Source: Amycolatopsis sp. DSM 110486
GTDB lineage: Bacteria > Actinomycetota > Actinomycetes > Mycobacteriales > Pseudonocardiaceae
Length of the DNA stretch: 64,000 nt
NCBI RefSeq assembly: GCF_019468465.1
Contig: NZ_CP080519.1
Location: forward strand, 8,177,001 to 8,241,000
Direction of reading: 5' to 3'
Shown here: positions 8,079-16,542 of the stretch, piece after piece
How positions within the stretch are numbered: position 1 is the stretch's first letter
Layout: the number at the start of each line of letters is the position of its first letter
Position numbers and translations under genes: made by a program
Notes under the pieces: generated by a model
Told to the model about the DNA's origin: nothing
What the model saw: only the letters and a program-made list of their open reading frames with translations
Databases searched by the model: none

Positions 8079-10352
8079 TCAGCGCTGTGTCACCGTGATC
8101 TGGTATGTGCCACCAGGAACGGTCAGGACCACGGAGCCGTCGGACGTCTTCGCCCGGGAGCCGAGTTCCTTGGCAGCGCGGCCGTTGACGGTGATCACCG
8201 AATTACGGCCGACCGGAACCGTGATGGTCCCGGTGGTGTGCGCGGGAGTCTGCGCGGTGAGCGTGAACCGGCCGGACTTCGGATCGGAGGTCCACTCGGT
8301 CTTGATGGTTCCGTAGGCGGTCGGCACGGCGCCGCTCGCCCAGCGGACCGTCCCGGGGCGCGGGGCGATGCTCCAGGACTGGTAGCCGGCACTCACGGCA
8401 GTCACACCGAGGAGCTGCTCGGTCAGCTGCACGGACGGCGACGCGGCCCACCCGTGCGCGAGGCTGGCCGTCGCGCGGTTGACGCCACCGGCACTGTTCT
8501 TGAACTCCCAGAACGCACCGGTGTAGAGGGGGTTCTTCTTGTCGATCATCGGGCCCCACGTGCGCCGCATGAGATCCAGCGCGCCGGCGGTGTCACCGGC
8601 GGCGAACCGGCCGGCCGTTTCCATCCCGTTGGCGAACGGCTCGATGGTGTGCCCGGTCGGGTCCTGAAGCCCGGGGCCCATGATCGCGCCGTACGGCGTC
8701 CACAGTGTCTTCATGGCCGCGAGGACACCGGCTTCCTTTCCTGCCGGGACGAAGCCGTATTGCAGCGCCAGTGCGTTGGCGTCTTCGACGAGGACGTCGG
8801 GCTTGCTGCCGCTCTGGCCGTACGCGCCCAGCGTCGAGTTCCACAGCTTGCCCATGACCGCGATCTTGATGGCGTCCGCCTTCGCGTCATCGGCGTCTGC
8901 GAGGGCGGCGGAGCCGGCAGAGCGTTCGAGCCACGCCATCTCCTTGAGGAGGATGTAGTAGTCGATGCTGTACTTGGTGACTTCGCCGGTCTGGCTTGCC
9001 TGCCAGTAGTCGCGGTCGTTGGAGACCACGAGGTTGTCGGCCGTGAGGAACGTGTCGTTGTAGGCGAGTTCCTTGCGCAGCGCGGGAAGCGCCGCGGTGA
9101 TGTAGGCCTTGTCCCCGGTGTAGCGGAAGTAGTCGATGAACGCGCGAGCCCCGTACCCCGAGTAGTTGTTCGAGTAGAACAGGGGCGAACCCGCGGGCGA
9201 GGTGCGCTTCGAGAAGTCCGGTGACCCGGGGAACGCACCGTCCGTACGCTGGGTGGCCAGCAACGTGTCGAGCGACGATTTCACGTACGGCGCCCCTGCG
9301 TTGCCGAGACTGGTCAGCAGGGTGGGGATCTGCACGAGCAGGTCGCCGGTCCAGACGCTGCGGTCGCGCTTGGCGCCGTCGTAGATGCGGGCGTCGGGAA
9401 GGCTGTTGAGCCCGGGCGCCTTCATGTTCATCTGCAGCGTGTACGCGCCGGAGTACCACATGCGGTTCAGCTGGTCGTCGCTGGAGAGGAACCAACCCTG
9501 GTAATCCGCCGGCGTCGCGCGGAACGCCTGGAAGTTCACGCCGAGGGAGGAGAGGCTGACGCTGCCGGGGGAGGAGACGGTGAGCAGGGCGAACCTGAAG
9601 CCGCCGTGGAATCCGCCCGTGAGCCGTCCCGCTCCGGTGGGCTGGAAGGTGTCCGGACCGCCGACGCCGGCGAGGCCGCGGGACTCGTCGGAGCTCGGCG
9701 CCCCCGGTGAGGTGGAGACGGCGGTGCCCGTGGCGAGATCCGACGGCAGCGCGGGTTTGACGGTCACGGTCCGGGCCGTGCTGTCGAAGGCCGTGATGGT
9801 GCGGGTGACGGGTTTGCCGCCGGCCGTGGTGAAGGTGATCGTGTTGCCGACCTCGAGGTTCGCTGCTGAGGCCAGGGTGACCTGGGTGGCCCCATCGGCC
9901 GCAGCCGTGGACACCGTCGTCGCGGCGGGCGTGCGGATGTACTGCCGGGCCTCGGACGTGACCAGGGTCAGGGTGGGGGAGCCGGTGACCTTCGTGAGAT
10001 CGAGATAGGGCGTCCCGCCGACTTCCTTGCCGAAGTCGAGCAGGATGGACGCCGGCGCGCCGCCTGCCTTGGTGGTGAGCGTCGTCGCCGGGCCGTGCGC
10101 CTTCAGCAGGGACTGCGGGTGGGTGACGTCGCCGCGGCCTTCGGCCTGGACCGGGTGCACGTCAGGCGTCGATGGGCCGAGAACGTAGGACTTCCAAGCG
10201 GACGTGTTCAGACTCGGTGCGCCGTCGGTGTGGAAGCCGGTCGCAGACGCCTGACCAGGGGTGGTGACGAGCGCGGGGGTGACGGCGGCGAGGACTCCGA
10301 CGGTGGCCCATCGGCAAAGCAACGACGTTCTCGATCGAGTGAATCGTTTCAA
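8079..10352 (-). CDS. Secreted GH78-like six-hairpin glycosidase, probable alpha-L-rhamnosidase
   Basis: A signal peptide (KRFTRSRTSLL, then a hydrophobic run, ending near ASATG) leads into beta-sandwich domains with LDFGKEVGGTPYLDL. An (alpha/alpha)6 domain follows with DDQLNRMWYSGAYTLQMNM and RSVWTGDLLVQIPTLL. A C-terminal sandwich contains SAGYQSWSIAPRPGTVRWASG. This layout is that of GH78-related enzymes found in many actinomycetes. The start is a TTG at 10352 with AGAGG eight bases upstream. An insert around residues 140-200 (VTLASAANLEVGNTITF) looks like a small Ig-like or PKD-like strand repeat. The DCPxRE motif of classical GH78 is replaced, so the exact activity is inferred from context. 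A LacI-type palindrome overlaps the first codons. Confidence 0.82.
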   Translation of the reverse strand: MKRFTRSRTSLLCRWATVGVLAAVTPALVTTPGQASATGFHTDGAPSLNTSAWKSYVLGPSTPDVHPVQAEGRGDVTHPQSLLKAHGPATTLTTKAGGAPASILLDFGKEVGGTPYLDLTKVTGSPTLTLVTSEARQYIRTPAATTVSTAAADGATQVTLASAANLEVGNTITFTTAGGKPVTRTITAFDSTARTVTVKPALPSDLATGTAVSTSPGAPSSDESRGLAGVGGPDTFQPTGAGRLTGGFHGGFRFALLTVSSPGSVSLSSLGVNFQAFRATPADYQGWFLSSDDQLNRMWYSGAYTLQMNMKAPGLNSLPDARIYDGAKRDRSVWTGDLLVQIPTLLTSLGNAGAPYVKSSLDTLLATQRTDGAFPGSPDFSKRTSPAGSPLFYSNNYSGYGARAFIDYFRYTGDKAYITAALPALRKELAYNDTFLTADNLVVSNDRDYWQASQTGEVTKYSIDYYILLKEMAWLERSAGSAALADADDAKADAIKIAVMGKLWNSTLGAYGQSGSKPDVLVEDANALALQYGFVPAGKEAGVLAAMKTLWTPYGAIMGPGLQDPTGHTIEPFANGMETAGRFAAGDTAGALDLMRRTWGPMIDKKNPLYTGAFWEFKNSAGGVNRATASLAHGWAASPSVQLTEQLLGVTAVSAGYQSWSIAPRPGTVRWASGAVPTAYGTIKTEWTSDPKSGRFTLTAQTPAHTTGTITVPVGRNSVITVNGRAAKELGSRAKTSDGSVVLTVPGGTYQITVTQR
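10340..10351. promoter_or_regulatory. Candidate LacI operator at the GH78-like start
   Basis: TGAATCGTTTCA is palindromic outside its central four bases and has the central CG typical of LacI-family operators. It covers the first codons of the minus-strand gene. Eleven of its twelve bases recur at 11656-11667, just after the LacI gene. Confidence 0.5.
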
Positions 10353-10474
10353 TTCGACTGCCTCTTTCTCCCCGTTGAGTGGAGGGATCGGTGGGGACGG
10401 TACGAACGAGCCGCGCCCTGGTGCGGGCGGACAGGGGAAATCTTGAGGACCGTCCGGATGAGGAGCAAGGATTT

Positions 10475-10488
10475 GTCCGGATCCGGAC
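10475..10488. promoter_or_regulatory. Perfect palindrome in the divergent intergenic region
   Basis: GTCCGGATCCGGAC is a perfect 14-bp palindrome, flanked by TT and GCAA. It lies between the GH78-like gene and the LacI gene, with another GTCCGGAT half site near 10452. It may be an operator or part of the promoter for the divergent pair. No binding protein can be named. Confidence 0.35.
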
Positions 10489-10586
10489 GCAAGCTCGGTC
10501 CGGCCGACCTGGTGTGGGGCGAGCCGGCATCACCCGCACCTGCACTAACATGGACTTGAAGGTCGTGAGGGGAGAGGAACAGTCGG

Positions 10587-11621
10587 CTGAACAGGATCAC
10601 CATTCGGGACGTCGCGGAGCTGGCGAGGGTGTCCCCGGCCTCGGTCTCGAACTACTTCCACCGGCCGCGGAAGCTCTCCGAGAGCACGCGGCAGCGGATC
10701 CGACAGGCGGTCGACACGCTCGGCTTCGTACCCAACGACGCCGCGCGTACCCTGCGGACCGGCGTCAGCCCGGTCATCGGTTACATCGCGTTCGAGCTCG
10801 CCGGCGCCACCACCCCGGAGATCGCCGCCGCCATCGAGCGGCGGGTGTCGGCCGAGGGCATGTACATGCTGATGGCCAACGACACCGGGTCCGAGCAGCG
10901 CGAACGCAGCTACCTGCAGCTGTTCGCCAAGCAGCAGGTGAGTGGCGTGATCATCGCCCCCGTGGGCAACGTGGAGGCCGAACTGTCCCGCATGCGCGCC
11001 ATCGGCATCGCGAGCGTGCTCAGCGCACGCAGGGCAGAATCCCCGGCTCAGGCGTCGGTTTCGATCGACCACGTCGCCGGCGGCCGGCTGGCTGCCGCGC
11101 ACCTGATCGAGCAGGGACGCAAGCGCATCGGCTTCGTCTCCTCGTCACTCGAGCTCAAGCAGGTGGCCGACCGGCTCAACGGCGCGCTGTCCGCCGTCCA
11201 TGCGGCGCCCGGCGTCACGCTCGAGGTGATTCCGGTGCCGGAGCGCTCGGTCGAAGCCGGGATCGCCTGTGCGGAGGCGCTCGTGAGACGCCCGGCCACG
11301 GAACGCCCCGACGCGTTGTTCTGCGCCAATGACCTGCTGGCCATCGGCGTCGTGCAGGCCTTCGTCGGGGCGAACGTCGTCCGTGTGCCGGCCGACATCG
11401 CCGTGGTCGGGTACGACGACATCGAATTCGCTCGGTCCACGATCGTGCCGCTGACCACGATCAGCACTCCGCAAGCGGAGCTGGGGACCGCCGTGGCGGA
11501 CTTGCTCTTCTCTGAGATCGACGCGCTGAACTCGGCCGGCAACGCGCCCGGCGGGCTACCCCGGCCGCAGATCGAGTTCTCCCCTGAGCTGGTCGTGCGG
11601 GCGTCCACCGTCCCGCAGTGA
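10587..11621 (+). CDS. LacI-family transcriptional regulator
   Basis: This is a sugar-responsive regulator of the cluster. Residues 3-24 form the complete LacI helix-turn-helix (RITIRDVAELARVSPASVSN), followed by the hinge region and a periplasmic-binding-protein-like effector domain with FCANDLLAIGVVQAF and VVGYDDIEFARSTIVPLTT. The helix-turn-helix is only complete if translation starts at CTG 10587. An in-frame stop lies at 10566-10568 and no ATG, GTG or TTG lies between. AGAGG stands nine bases upstream of the CTG. The GTG at 10629 would remove half of the DNA-binding domain. The gene is divergent from the GH78-like gene and is followed by the MFS transporter. Sequences resembling its expected operators lie on both sides. 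The ligand is probably rhamnose or a rhamnoside, by context. Confidence 0.92.
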   Translation: MNRITIRDVAELARVSPASVSNYFHRPRKLSESTRQRIRQAVDTLGFVPNDAARTLRTGVSPVIGYIAFELAGATTPEIAAAIERRVSAEGMYMLMANDTGSEQRERSYLQLFAKQQVSGVIIAPVGNVEAELSRMRAIGIASVLSARRAESPAQASVSIDHVAGGRLAAAHLIEQGRKRIGFVSSSLELKQVADRLNGALSAVHAAPGVTLEVIPVPERSVEAGIACAEALVRRPATERPDALFCANDLLAIGVVQAFVGANVVRVPADIAVVGYDDIEFARSTIVPLTTISTPQAELGTAVADLLFSEIDALNSAGNAPGGLPRPQIEFSPELVVRASTVPQ

Positions 11622-11655
11622 TGTCCGCCTTCGGGCAGTCCAGCCATCGCGTTAT

Positions 11656-11667
11656 TGAATCGTTTTA
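11656..11667. promoter_or_regulatory. Candidate LacI operator upstream of the MFS gene
   Basis: TGAATCGTTTTA differs by one base from the element at 10340-10351. It lies in the gap between the LacI gene and the MFS transporter and shares the TTTTACC half with the palindrome at 11733-11748. Confidence 0.45.
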
Positions 11668-11732
11668 CCTCATCGTGCTCTCCTGCCTTGACGGTACCCA
11701 GAGGTCATGTGGTGTGATGCCTCCCGCGCCGA

Positions 11733-11748
11733 GGTAAAACGTATTACC
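11733..11748. promoter_or_regulatory. Candidate LacI operator, 16-bp palindrome
   Basis: GGTAAAACGTATTACC is palindromic apart from one symmetric base pair and is centred on ACGT, as LacI/GalR operators commonly are. It lies 35 bases before the MFS start, where bound repressor would block transcription of the transporter and the coupled GH78 gene. Confidence 0.6.
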
Positions 11749-11782
11749 AACAGCGTGCTGCTTCGACGAAGAAGGAGATCTC

Positions 11783-13093
11783 ATGGCCGAGAACAGCGCC
11801 GCAGGAACCGCCGTGCTGCAAAGCAGACACTGGATGCTCGCGGTCGCCGCGGGAATGGCGTCGCTCCTGGACTCCGGGGCGATCATCTCGGTGGGTTTGG
11901 GCCTGGCGCTGTGGAAGAAGGCGTTCGATCTCGACGTGTGGACGGTCGGGGTGCTCGGGTCCGCGTTGACGCTGTTCATCGCCGTCGGCTCGCTGACCGG
12001 TGGGCGCCTGGCCGACCTCGTGGGCCGCGGCCGGATGTTCTCGCTGACGATCCTGGTGTACGCGGCCGCGGCGGTGACCGTGGCGCTGGCGCCCAGCGCG
12101 CCTGTGCTCGTGACAGGCGTGATCGTGCTGGGCATGGCCGCTGGTGCCGACCTGCCGACCTCGCTCGCCGTGCTCTCCGAGCGGGCTCCCGAAGGAACGC
12201 AGGGCCGTCTCGTCGCCTTCACCCATGTGATGTGGACGATCGGCGTCGTGATCGCGACGCTGCTGGGCTTCGCCGTGTCCGGCCTGGGTGTGCCCGGCAT
12301 CAGCCTGATCTTCGGCATCCTCGCCGTGCTGGCAGTGGCCACGTTCGTGTTCCGCTCGTTCTACCCGCCCTTCCGCCGGCTCGAGCAGGAGGCGCAGGTC
12401 CGGTACACCACCGCTGGCGTGGACCCCGACAAGGCCTTGCCGGTCGGAGCCTTGCTGCGCAACCGGACTTCGCTCCTGCTGATCGCGCTGACCGCGCTCT
12501 TCTACCTGTTCTTCACGTTGGTGGCCAACACCTTCGGGTCGTTCAAGACCTACTTCCTCGTCACCGTCGGCGGTACGACCCAGACCGTCGCGACGGGACT
12601 GTCGTTCGGCACCACCCTGGTCGGCCTCGTTGGCACGATCGTGTTCACCCGCATCGCGGACACGAAGTGGCGCAGCCGGTTCTTCGCCACGGGCGTGGTG
12701 GTCTTCATCGCCTGCCAGCTCCTGATCGCCGTCACCGGCGGCGTCGTGTTGCCGGCGATGATCGCTGCGTTGGTGCTGTACAACGTCTCGTTTCCCTTTG
12801 TGGGGGAGGCGCTCTACAAGATCTGGACCCAGGAGTCGTTCCCGGTCAACGCCCGCGCGACGGTGCAGGGCTTCACGATCGCGATCGCCCGATTCATCGC
12901 TGCGGCGTTCGCGCTCGTCACGCCCGCGCTGATCGCGTGGAGCCCGGCCGGCCTGTACTACCTGCTCGCTGTCTTCGCGCTGGTGTCCGGCCTCGTCGGA
13001 ACGCTCATCATCCGCCGCCTGCGCACCGGGTCCGGCCCAGCGCCGGCTTCGCCGTCCAAGACCAGTGCCCTCACCGCCAAGGAGGCTCTTTGA
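11783..13093 (+). CDS. MFS transporter, probable rhamnoside importer
   Basis: This 436-residue polytopic membrane protein has the length and pattern of a 12-helix major facilitator. Motif A is present in the loop after helix 2 (GGRLADLVGRGR, residues 73-84), and the family's later loop motif appears as DTKWRSRF. An AAGGAGA ribosome site lies six bases before the ATG. The stop codon overlaps the start of the downstream GH78 gene (TGATG at 13091-13095), so the two proteins are made together. With an intracellular rhamnosidase next to it, the likely role is import of an intact rhamnosylated compound. The substrate itself is inference. Confidence 0.88.
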   Translation: MAENSAAGTAVLQSRHWMLAVAAGMASLLDSGAIISVGLGLALWKKAFDLDVWTVGVLGSALTLFIAVGSLTGGRLADLVGRGRMFSLTILVYAAAAVTVALAPSAPVLVTGVIVLGMAAGADLPTSLAVLSERAPEGTQGRLVAFTHVMWTIGVVIATLLGFAVSGLGVPGISLIFGILAVLAVATFVFRSFYPPFRRLEQEAQVRYTTAGVDPDKALPVGALLRNRTSLLLIALTALFYLFFTLVANTFGSFKTYFLVTVGGTTQTVATGLSFGTTLVGLVGTIVFTRIADTKWRSRFFATGVVVFIACQLLIAVTGGVVLPAMIAALVLYNVSFPFVGEALYKIWTQESFPVNARATVQGFTIAIARFIAAAFALVTPALIAWSPAGLYYLLAVFALVSGLVGTLIIRRLRTGSGPAPASPSKTSALTAKEAL

Positions 13094-15906
13094 TGACGAG
13101 TGACGCTCCCGTCACTGTCAACGCTCCCCGCATCGGCTCGTCCGCCGAACCGTTCGTGGCGACCGCGTCCCCGCGGCTGTCGTGGACGGTGATGGCTGGC
13201 GCGGGCAACTGGGTCCAGGCGAGCGCGGAGGTCGAGCTCGCTCTCGGCGGCGCCCGCACCACGGCGACGATCGAGGGCGACGAATCGGTCTTCGTCGCGT
13301 GGCCGTTCACGCCGTTGCATCCGCGCGAGACCGCCGGTGTCCGAGTGCGGGTGCGGGGAACCGACGGGTCGGTGTCGCCGTGGAGCGCACCGACCGAGGT
13401 GACAGCGGGGTTTCTCGGCTCCTCCGAGTGGCGTGGCCAGTTCGTCGGGTCCGGTTCGGACGAACCACACCTGCTGCGAACGAGGTTCGAGGTGCGTGGC
13501 CCGGTCCGGCGGGCCTTCCTCTATGCGACAGCCTTCGGCGCCTACGACGTCCGCCTCAACGGCACCGTCGTGGACGAGGCGGTGTTGAAGCCGGGGTGGA
13601 CGAGCTACCAATGGCGGCTGCTGTTCGACGTCACCGACGTGACCGCCCACCTGCGGCAGGGGAGCAACACCGTCGGAATCGAACTGGCCGGTGGCTGGTA
13701 CACCGAGGCGTTCGGGTTCCGCGATCGTGCCCGGCGGTTCTACGAAGGCAGCCCCGCGGCGGCGGCTCAGCTGGTGATCGAGTACGAAGACGGCACTGCC
13801 GACACGGTGATCACCGACGAGGACTGGCGGTGGTCGTTCGGCCCCGTTGTTTCGGCGGGCATCTATCAGGGCGAAACCTACGATGCGCGGCTATGCGAGC
13901 CGGGTTGGGCGAGCTCCGCAGCGGAAGGCGACGACGCGTGGAGCCCGGTGGCTCTCGTCGCGGTCCCGGACGTGCGGCCGGAACCCCGGACGAGCCCGCC
14001 GGTGCGCGTGATCGAACGACGCGACGTGGTGCAGGTCATCACCACCCCGGCTGGGAACACCGTTCTGGACTTCGGCCAGAACCTCGTCGGATGGGTGCGG
14101 CTCACCGTTTCCGGACCTCGCGGGCACACCATCACCCTGCGCCACGCGGAAGTGCTCGAGCACGGTGAACTCGGTACGCGGCCGCTCCGCAACGCCGCCG
14201 CCACCGACCGCTACACCCTCCGGGGCGACGGCGAGGAGACGTGGGAGCCAAAGTGGACGTTCCACGGGTTCCGGTACGTCGAGATCCACGACTGGCCGGG
14301 CGAGTTCTCGCCGTCCGCGATCTCAGCCGCAGTCGTTCACACGGACATGCGGCGCACCGGCGGCTTCTCGACCTCGCACCGCCTGCTGAACCGGCTCCAC
14401 GAGAATGTCGTGTGGGGGATGCGCGGCAACTTCCTCTCGATCCCGACCGACTGCCCCCAGCGCGACGAGCGGCTCGGGTGGACCGGAGACATCCAGGTCT
14501 TCGCACCGACAGCGTCGTTCCTCTTCGACTGCAACGCGTTCCTGCAGTCCTGGCTGGAGGACGTGTGCCTGGAGCAGAAGGCGGCCGACGGCGTGGTCCC
14601 GATGGTGGTTCCCGCGGTGATCCCCCAGGTACCGGGCCAGCTGGAGCCGGTTGCCGCGTGGGGTGACGCGATCACCGTGGTGCCGACCGTCCTCAGTGAA
14701 CGTTTCGGCGACCACGGTGCGCTGTCTGATTCCTTCGACGCCATGAAGTCCTGGGTGGACACGGTCACCGCGCGCACCGGAGGAAGTCCCTTGTGGGAGA
14801 GCGGAGTCCAGTTCGGCGACTGGCTCGACCCGGACGCCCCACCGGACCAGCCTGGCCGCGCCAAGACGGACCCCGGACTGGTCGCCACGGCCTACTACTT
14901 CCGGTCCGCCGATCTCACCTCGAAGGCCGCCGCGGTGCTGGGCCGGGTCGAGGACGCAGGCCGCTACGGCGAACTGGCCTCGCGCATCGGCGAGGCGTTC
15001 CGCGCCACCTACACCACGGCCGTGGGGCGCATGATGTCCGACGCGCCGACCGCCTACGCCGTCGCGATCGTGTTTGGTCTCGTCGAGGGCGAGCAGAAAG
15101 CCGCGATGGGAGAGCGGCTGCGCCACCTCGTGCGGGCGTACGGCTACCACGTCGCGACCGGGTTCGTGGGCACCCCGATCATCTGCGACGCGCTGACCGC
15201 GACCGGCCACGTGGACACCGCGGCGCGCCTGCTCGCTCAGACGGAGAGCCCGTCCTGGCTCTACCCCGTCACGATGGGCGCCACCACCATCTGGGAGCGA
15301 TGGGACTCGATGCTGGAGGACGGCTCGATCAACCCGGGCCAGATGACGTCCTTCAACCACTACGCGCTCGGCGCCGTCGCGGATTGGCTGCACCGCGTTG
15401 TCGCCGGCTTGGCACCGCTGGCGCCCGGATACCGGCGCATCCGCATTGCGCCAACGCTGCTCGATTTCCTGGACGACGCGTCGGCCTGGCACGAGACGCC
15501 ATACGGGCGCGCGTCTTCGGCATGGCGACGGGACGGCGAGCTGGTGCGGTTCGACATCGAGGTGCCCGCCAACGCCCGCGCGGTCGTCCGGCTGCCCTCC
15601 GGCGCCGAACACGAGGTCGGCAGCGGCACCTACACCTGGACCGAGCGGCACCCCCGGCCCAGGCGGACCCGCACCGAGCTCGGCCTCGACAGCGATCTGG
15701 CCACCATCGTCGACGACGTCGAGGCGTACCAGGCGGTGCTGGGGGCGATCAGCGCGATCGATCCCGCCCGAGCCGCCGCGTTCCGGCGCGCCACGAGGTG
15801 GACACCGGGGCGTTCGCTGCGCGATCCGCTCAGCCACACCCCGCTCGACGTGGTGGACGCCATCGAGAAGGCGCTTGCGGCGCTCCCGGTCGGCGAGCTG
15901 ACGTGA
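13093..15906 (+). CDS. Intracellular alpha-L-rhamnosidase, GH78
   Basis: This complete GH78 enzyme of about 937 residues hydrolyses alpha-L-rhamnosides. It has no signal peptide, in contrast to the other rhamnosidases here, so it should act in the cytoplasm on imported glycosides. The N-terminal fibronectin-like and sandwich domains (LLRTRFEVRGPVRRAFLYAT) lead to VLDFGQNLVGWVRLTVSGP. The catalytic domain carries the classic DCPQRDERLGWTGD motif at residues 453-466 with the catalytic acid region, then ATTIWERWDSMLEDGSINP with the second acidic cluster. The C-terminal tail beyond the sandwich (after about residue 855) is an extra helical extension. Its ATG overlaps the transporter stop and GGAGG lies eight bases upstream. 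It is the last gene of the LacI-MFS-GH78 unit. Confidence 0.95.
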   Translation: MTSDAPVTVNAPRIGSSAEPFVATASPRLSWTVMAGAGNWVQASAEVELALGGARTTATIEGDESVFVAWPFTPLHPRETAGVRVRVRGTDGSVSPWSAPTEVTAGFLGSSEWRGQFVGSGSDEPHLLRTRFEVRGPVRRAFLYATAFGAYDVRLNGTVVDEAVLKPGWTSYQWRLLFDVTDVTAHLRQGSNTVGIELAGGWYTEAFGFRDRARRFYEGSPAAAAQLVIEYEDGTADTVITDEDWRWSFGPVVSAGIYQGETYDARLCEPGWASSAAEGDDAWSPVALVAVPDVRPEPRTSPPVRVIERRDVVQVITTPAGNTVLDFGQNLVGWVRLTVSGPRGHTITLRHAEVLEHGELGTRPLRNAAATDRYTLRGDGEETWEPKWTFHGFRYVEIHDWPGEFSPSAISAAVVHTDMRRTGGFSTSHRLLNRLHENVVWGMRGNFLSIPTDCPQRDERLGWTGDIQVFAPTASFLFDCNAFLQSWLEDVCLEQKAADGVVPMVVPAVIPQVPGQLEPVAAWGDAITVVPTVLSERFGDHGALSDSFDAMKSWVDTVTARTGGSPLWESGVQFGDWLDPDAPPDQPGRAKTDPGLVATAYYFRSADLTSKAAAVLGRVEDAGRYGELASRIGEAFRATYTTAVGRMMSDAPTAYAVAIVFGLVEGEQKAAMGERLRHLVRAYGYHVATGFVGTPIICDALTATGHVDTAARLLAQTESPSWLYPVTMGATTIWERWDSMLEDGSINPGQMTSFNHYALGAVADWLHRVVAGLAPLAPGYRRIRIAPTLLDFLDDASAWHETPYGRASSAWRRDGELVRFDIEVPANARAVVRLPSGAEHEVGSGTYTWTERHPRPRRTRTELGLDSDLATIVDDVEAYQAVLGAISAIDPARAAAFRRATRWTPGRSLRDPLSHTPLDVVDAIEKALAALPVGELT

Positions 15907-15931
15907 CATCGGGGTTCGGTGGCTGGTCCGT

Positions 15932-16340
15932 GTGCTGGATCAGCAGGCGTGTCCTTCGGAGTGTCGGCCAAATCAGAACCGACACAGGCTTGCCGATGGC
16001 TGGCAGGGCAGCACCATTCGTTCGACCCTGGAGAACCCCCGCTACACCGGGTACGCGATCTTCGGGCGCTGGACCAAGCATGAAACGTTGCTCAAGCTCG
16101 ACGATGTCGGTGCCGGGCACGTCGTGCGGTTCAAGCGCGCGGATCCCGAACGCGTTGTCCGGTCACGACGACCTGCGCATCCTGAGATCGTTTCCGTGGA
16201 GACCTTTACGCAGGCGCAGTTGATACCGCCGGTCGCGTGCGGCCGGCGGTATGGGCGGCATTGCGAAACTCGAAGGGAACCGCAGCGCCACCAGGCACAG
16301 GTACCTGCTGAAAGGCACGGTGGATGGTGCGGCGCCCGGC
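15932..16340 (+). pseudogene. Serine recombinase remnant
   Basis: Translation from about 15990 gives GSTIRSTLENPRYTGYAIFG, the conserved W-x-STIRxxLxNPRYTG block of the large serine recombinase 'Recombinase' domain. A shifted frame near 16290 gives RYLLKGTV, the start of the recombinase zinc-ribbon. The catalytic resolvase domain is missing and the two pieces are in different frames, so this is a decayed element rather than a working gene. Confidence 0.65.
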
Positions 16341-16457
16341 CTGCAGGTCACGCGCGGCGACGCCGGCGGTGAGCAGGGCGAGGATCTCCGCGATCGCGCC
16401 GCCGTTGGTGCGGCACAGGATCGCGTCCGGGTCCTCGACAGTGTCCAGCGAGCTCAC
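16330..16457 (-). pseudogene. Possible superfamily I helicase remnant
   Basis: The minus strand encodes DAILCRTNGGAIAEILALL followed by ARDLQAGRRT. These resemble two neighbouring blocks of UvrD-like helicases (LCRTNAGA and LKAGR) with the glycine-rich stretch between them lost. No start or other domain survives. The call rests on recalled motif similarity only. Confidence 0.3.
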
Positions 16458-16511
16458 GAGCGGGCTGACGATGCCCGCGGCGCTGCCAATGGCGGCGAGC
16501 TCAGCGAGCGC
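16454..16511 (-). pseudogene. Short MFS gene fragment, duplicate of 20591-20648
   Basis: These 58 bases match 20591-20648, inside the intact MFS gene, at all but about five positions and in the same orientation. The encoded piece (AAIGSAAGIVSPLV-like) is meaningless alone. It marks a small duplicated or recombined scrap next to the recombinase remnant. Confidence 0.6.
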
Positions 16512-16539
16512 CCCGCCCGGTGCCGGGCCGGGGCGCTCG
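16505..16539 (-). terminator. Strong hairpin after the ferredoxin reductase gene
   Basis: A perfect 11-bp stem (16505-16515 with 16529-16539) encloses a second inverted repeat, CCCGG-TG-CCGGG. It sits three bases past the stop codon of the minus-strand reductase gene, the natural end of the redox operon. Confidence 0.75.
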
Positions 16540-16542
16540 GCC

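Noticed and set aside
5055..9224. Long plus-strand open frames opposite the GH106 and GH78-like genes
   Set aside because: They have low-complexity composition without recognisable domains, and they cross the intergenic hairpin between the real genes.
10629..10631. GTG start for the LacI gene
   Set aside because: It removes about half of the helix-turn-helix, which is conserved in frame upstream to CTG 10587.
15932..16340. A working serine recombinase or integrative element
   Set aside because: The catalytic domain is absent and the remaining pieces are frameshifted; no attachment site was seen.
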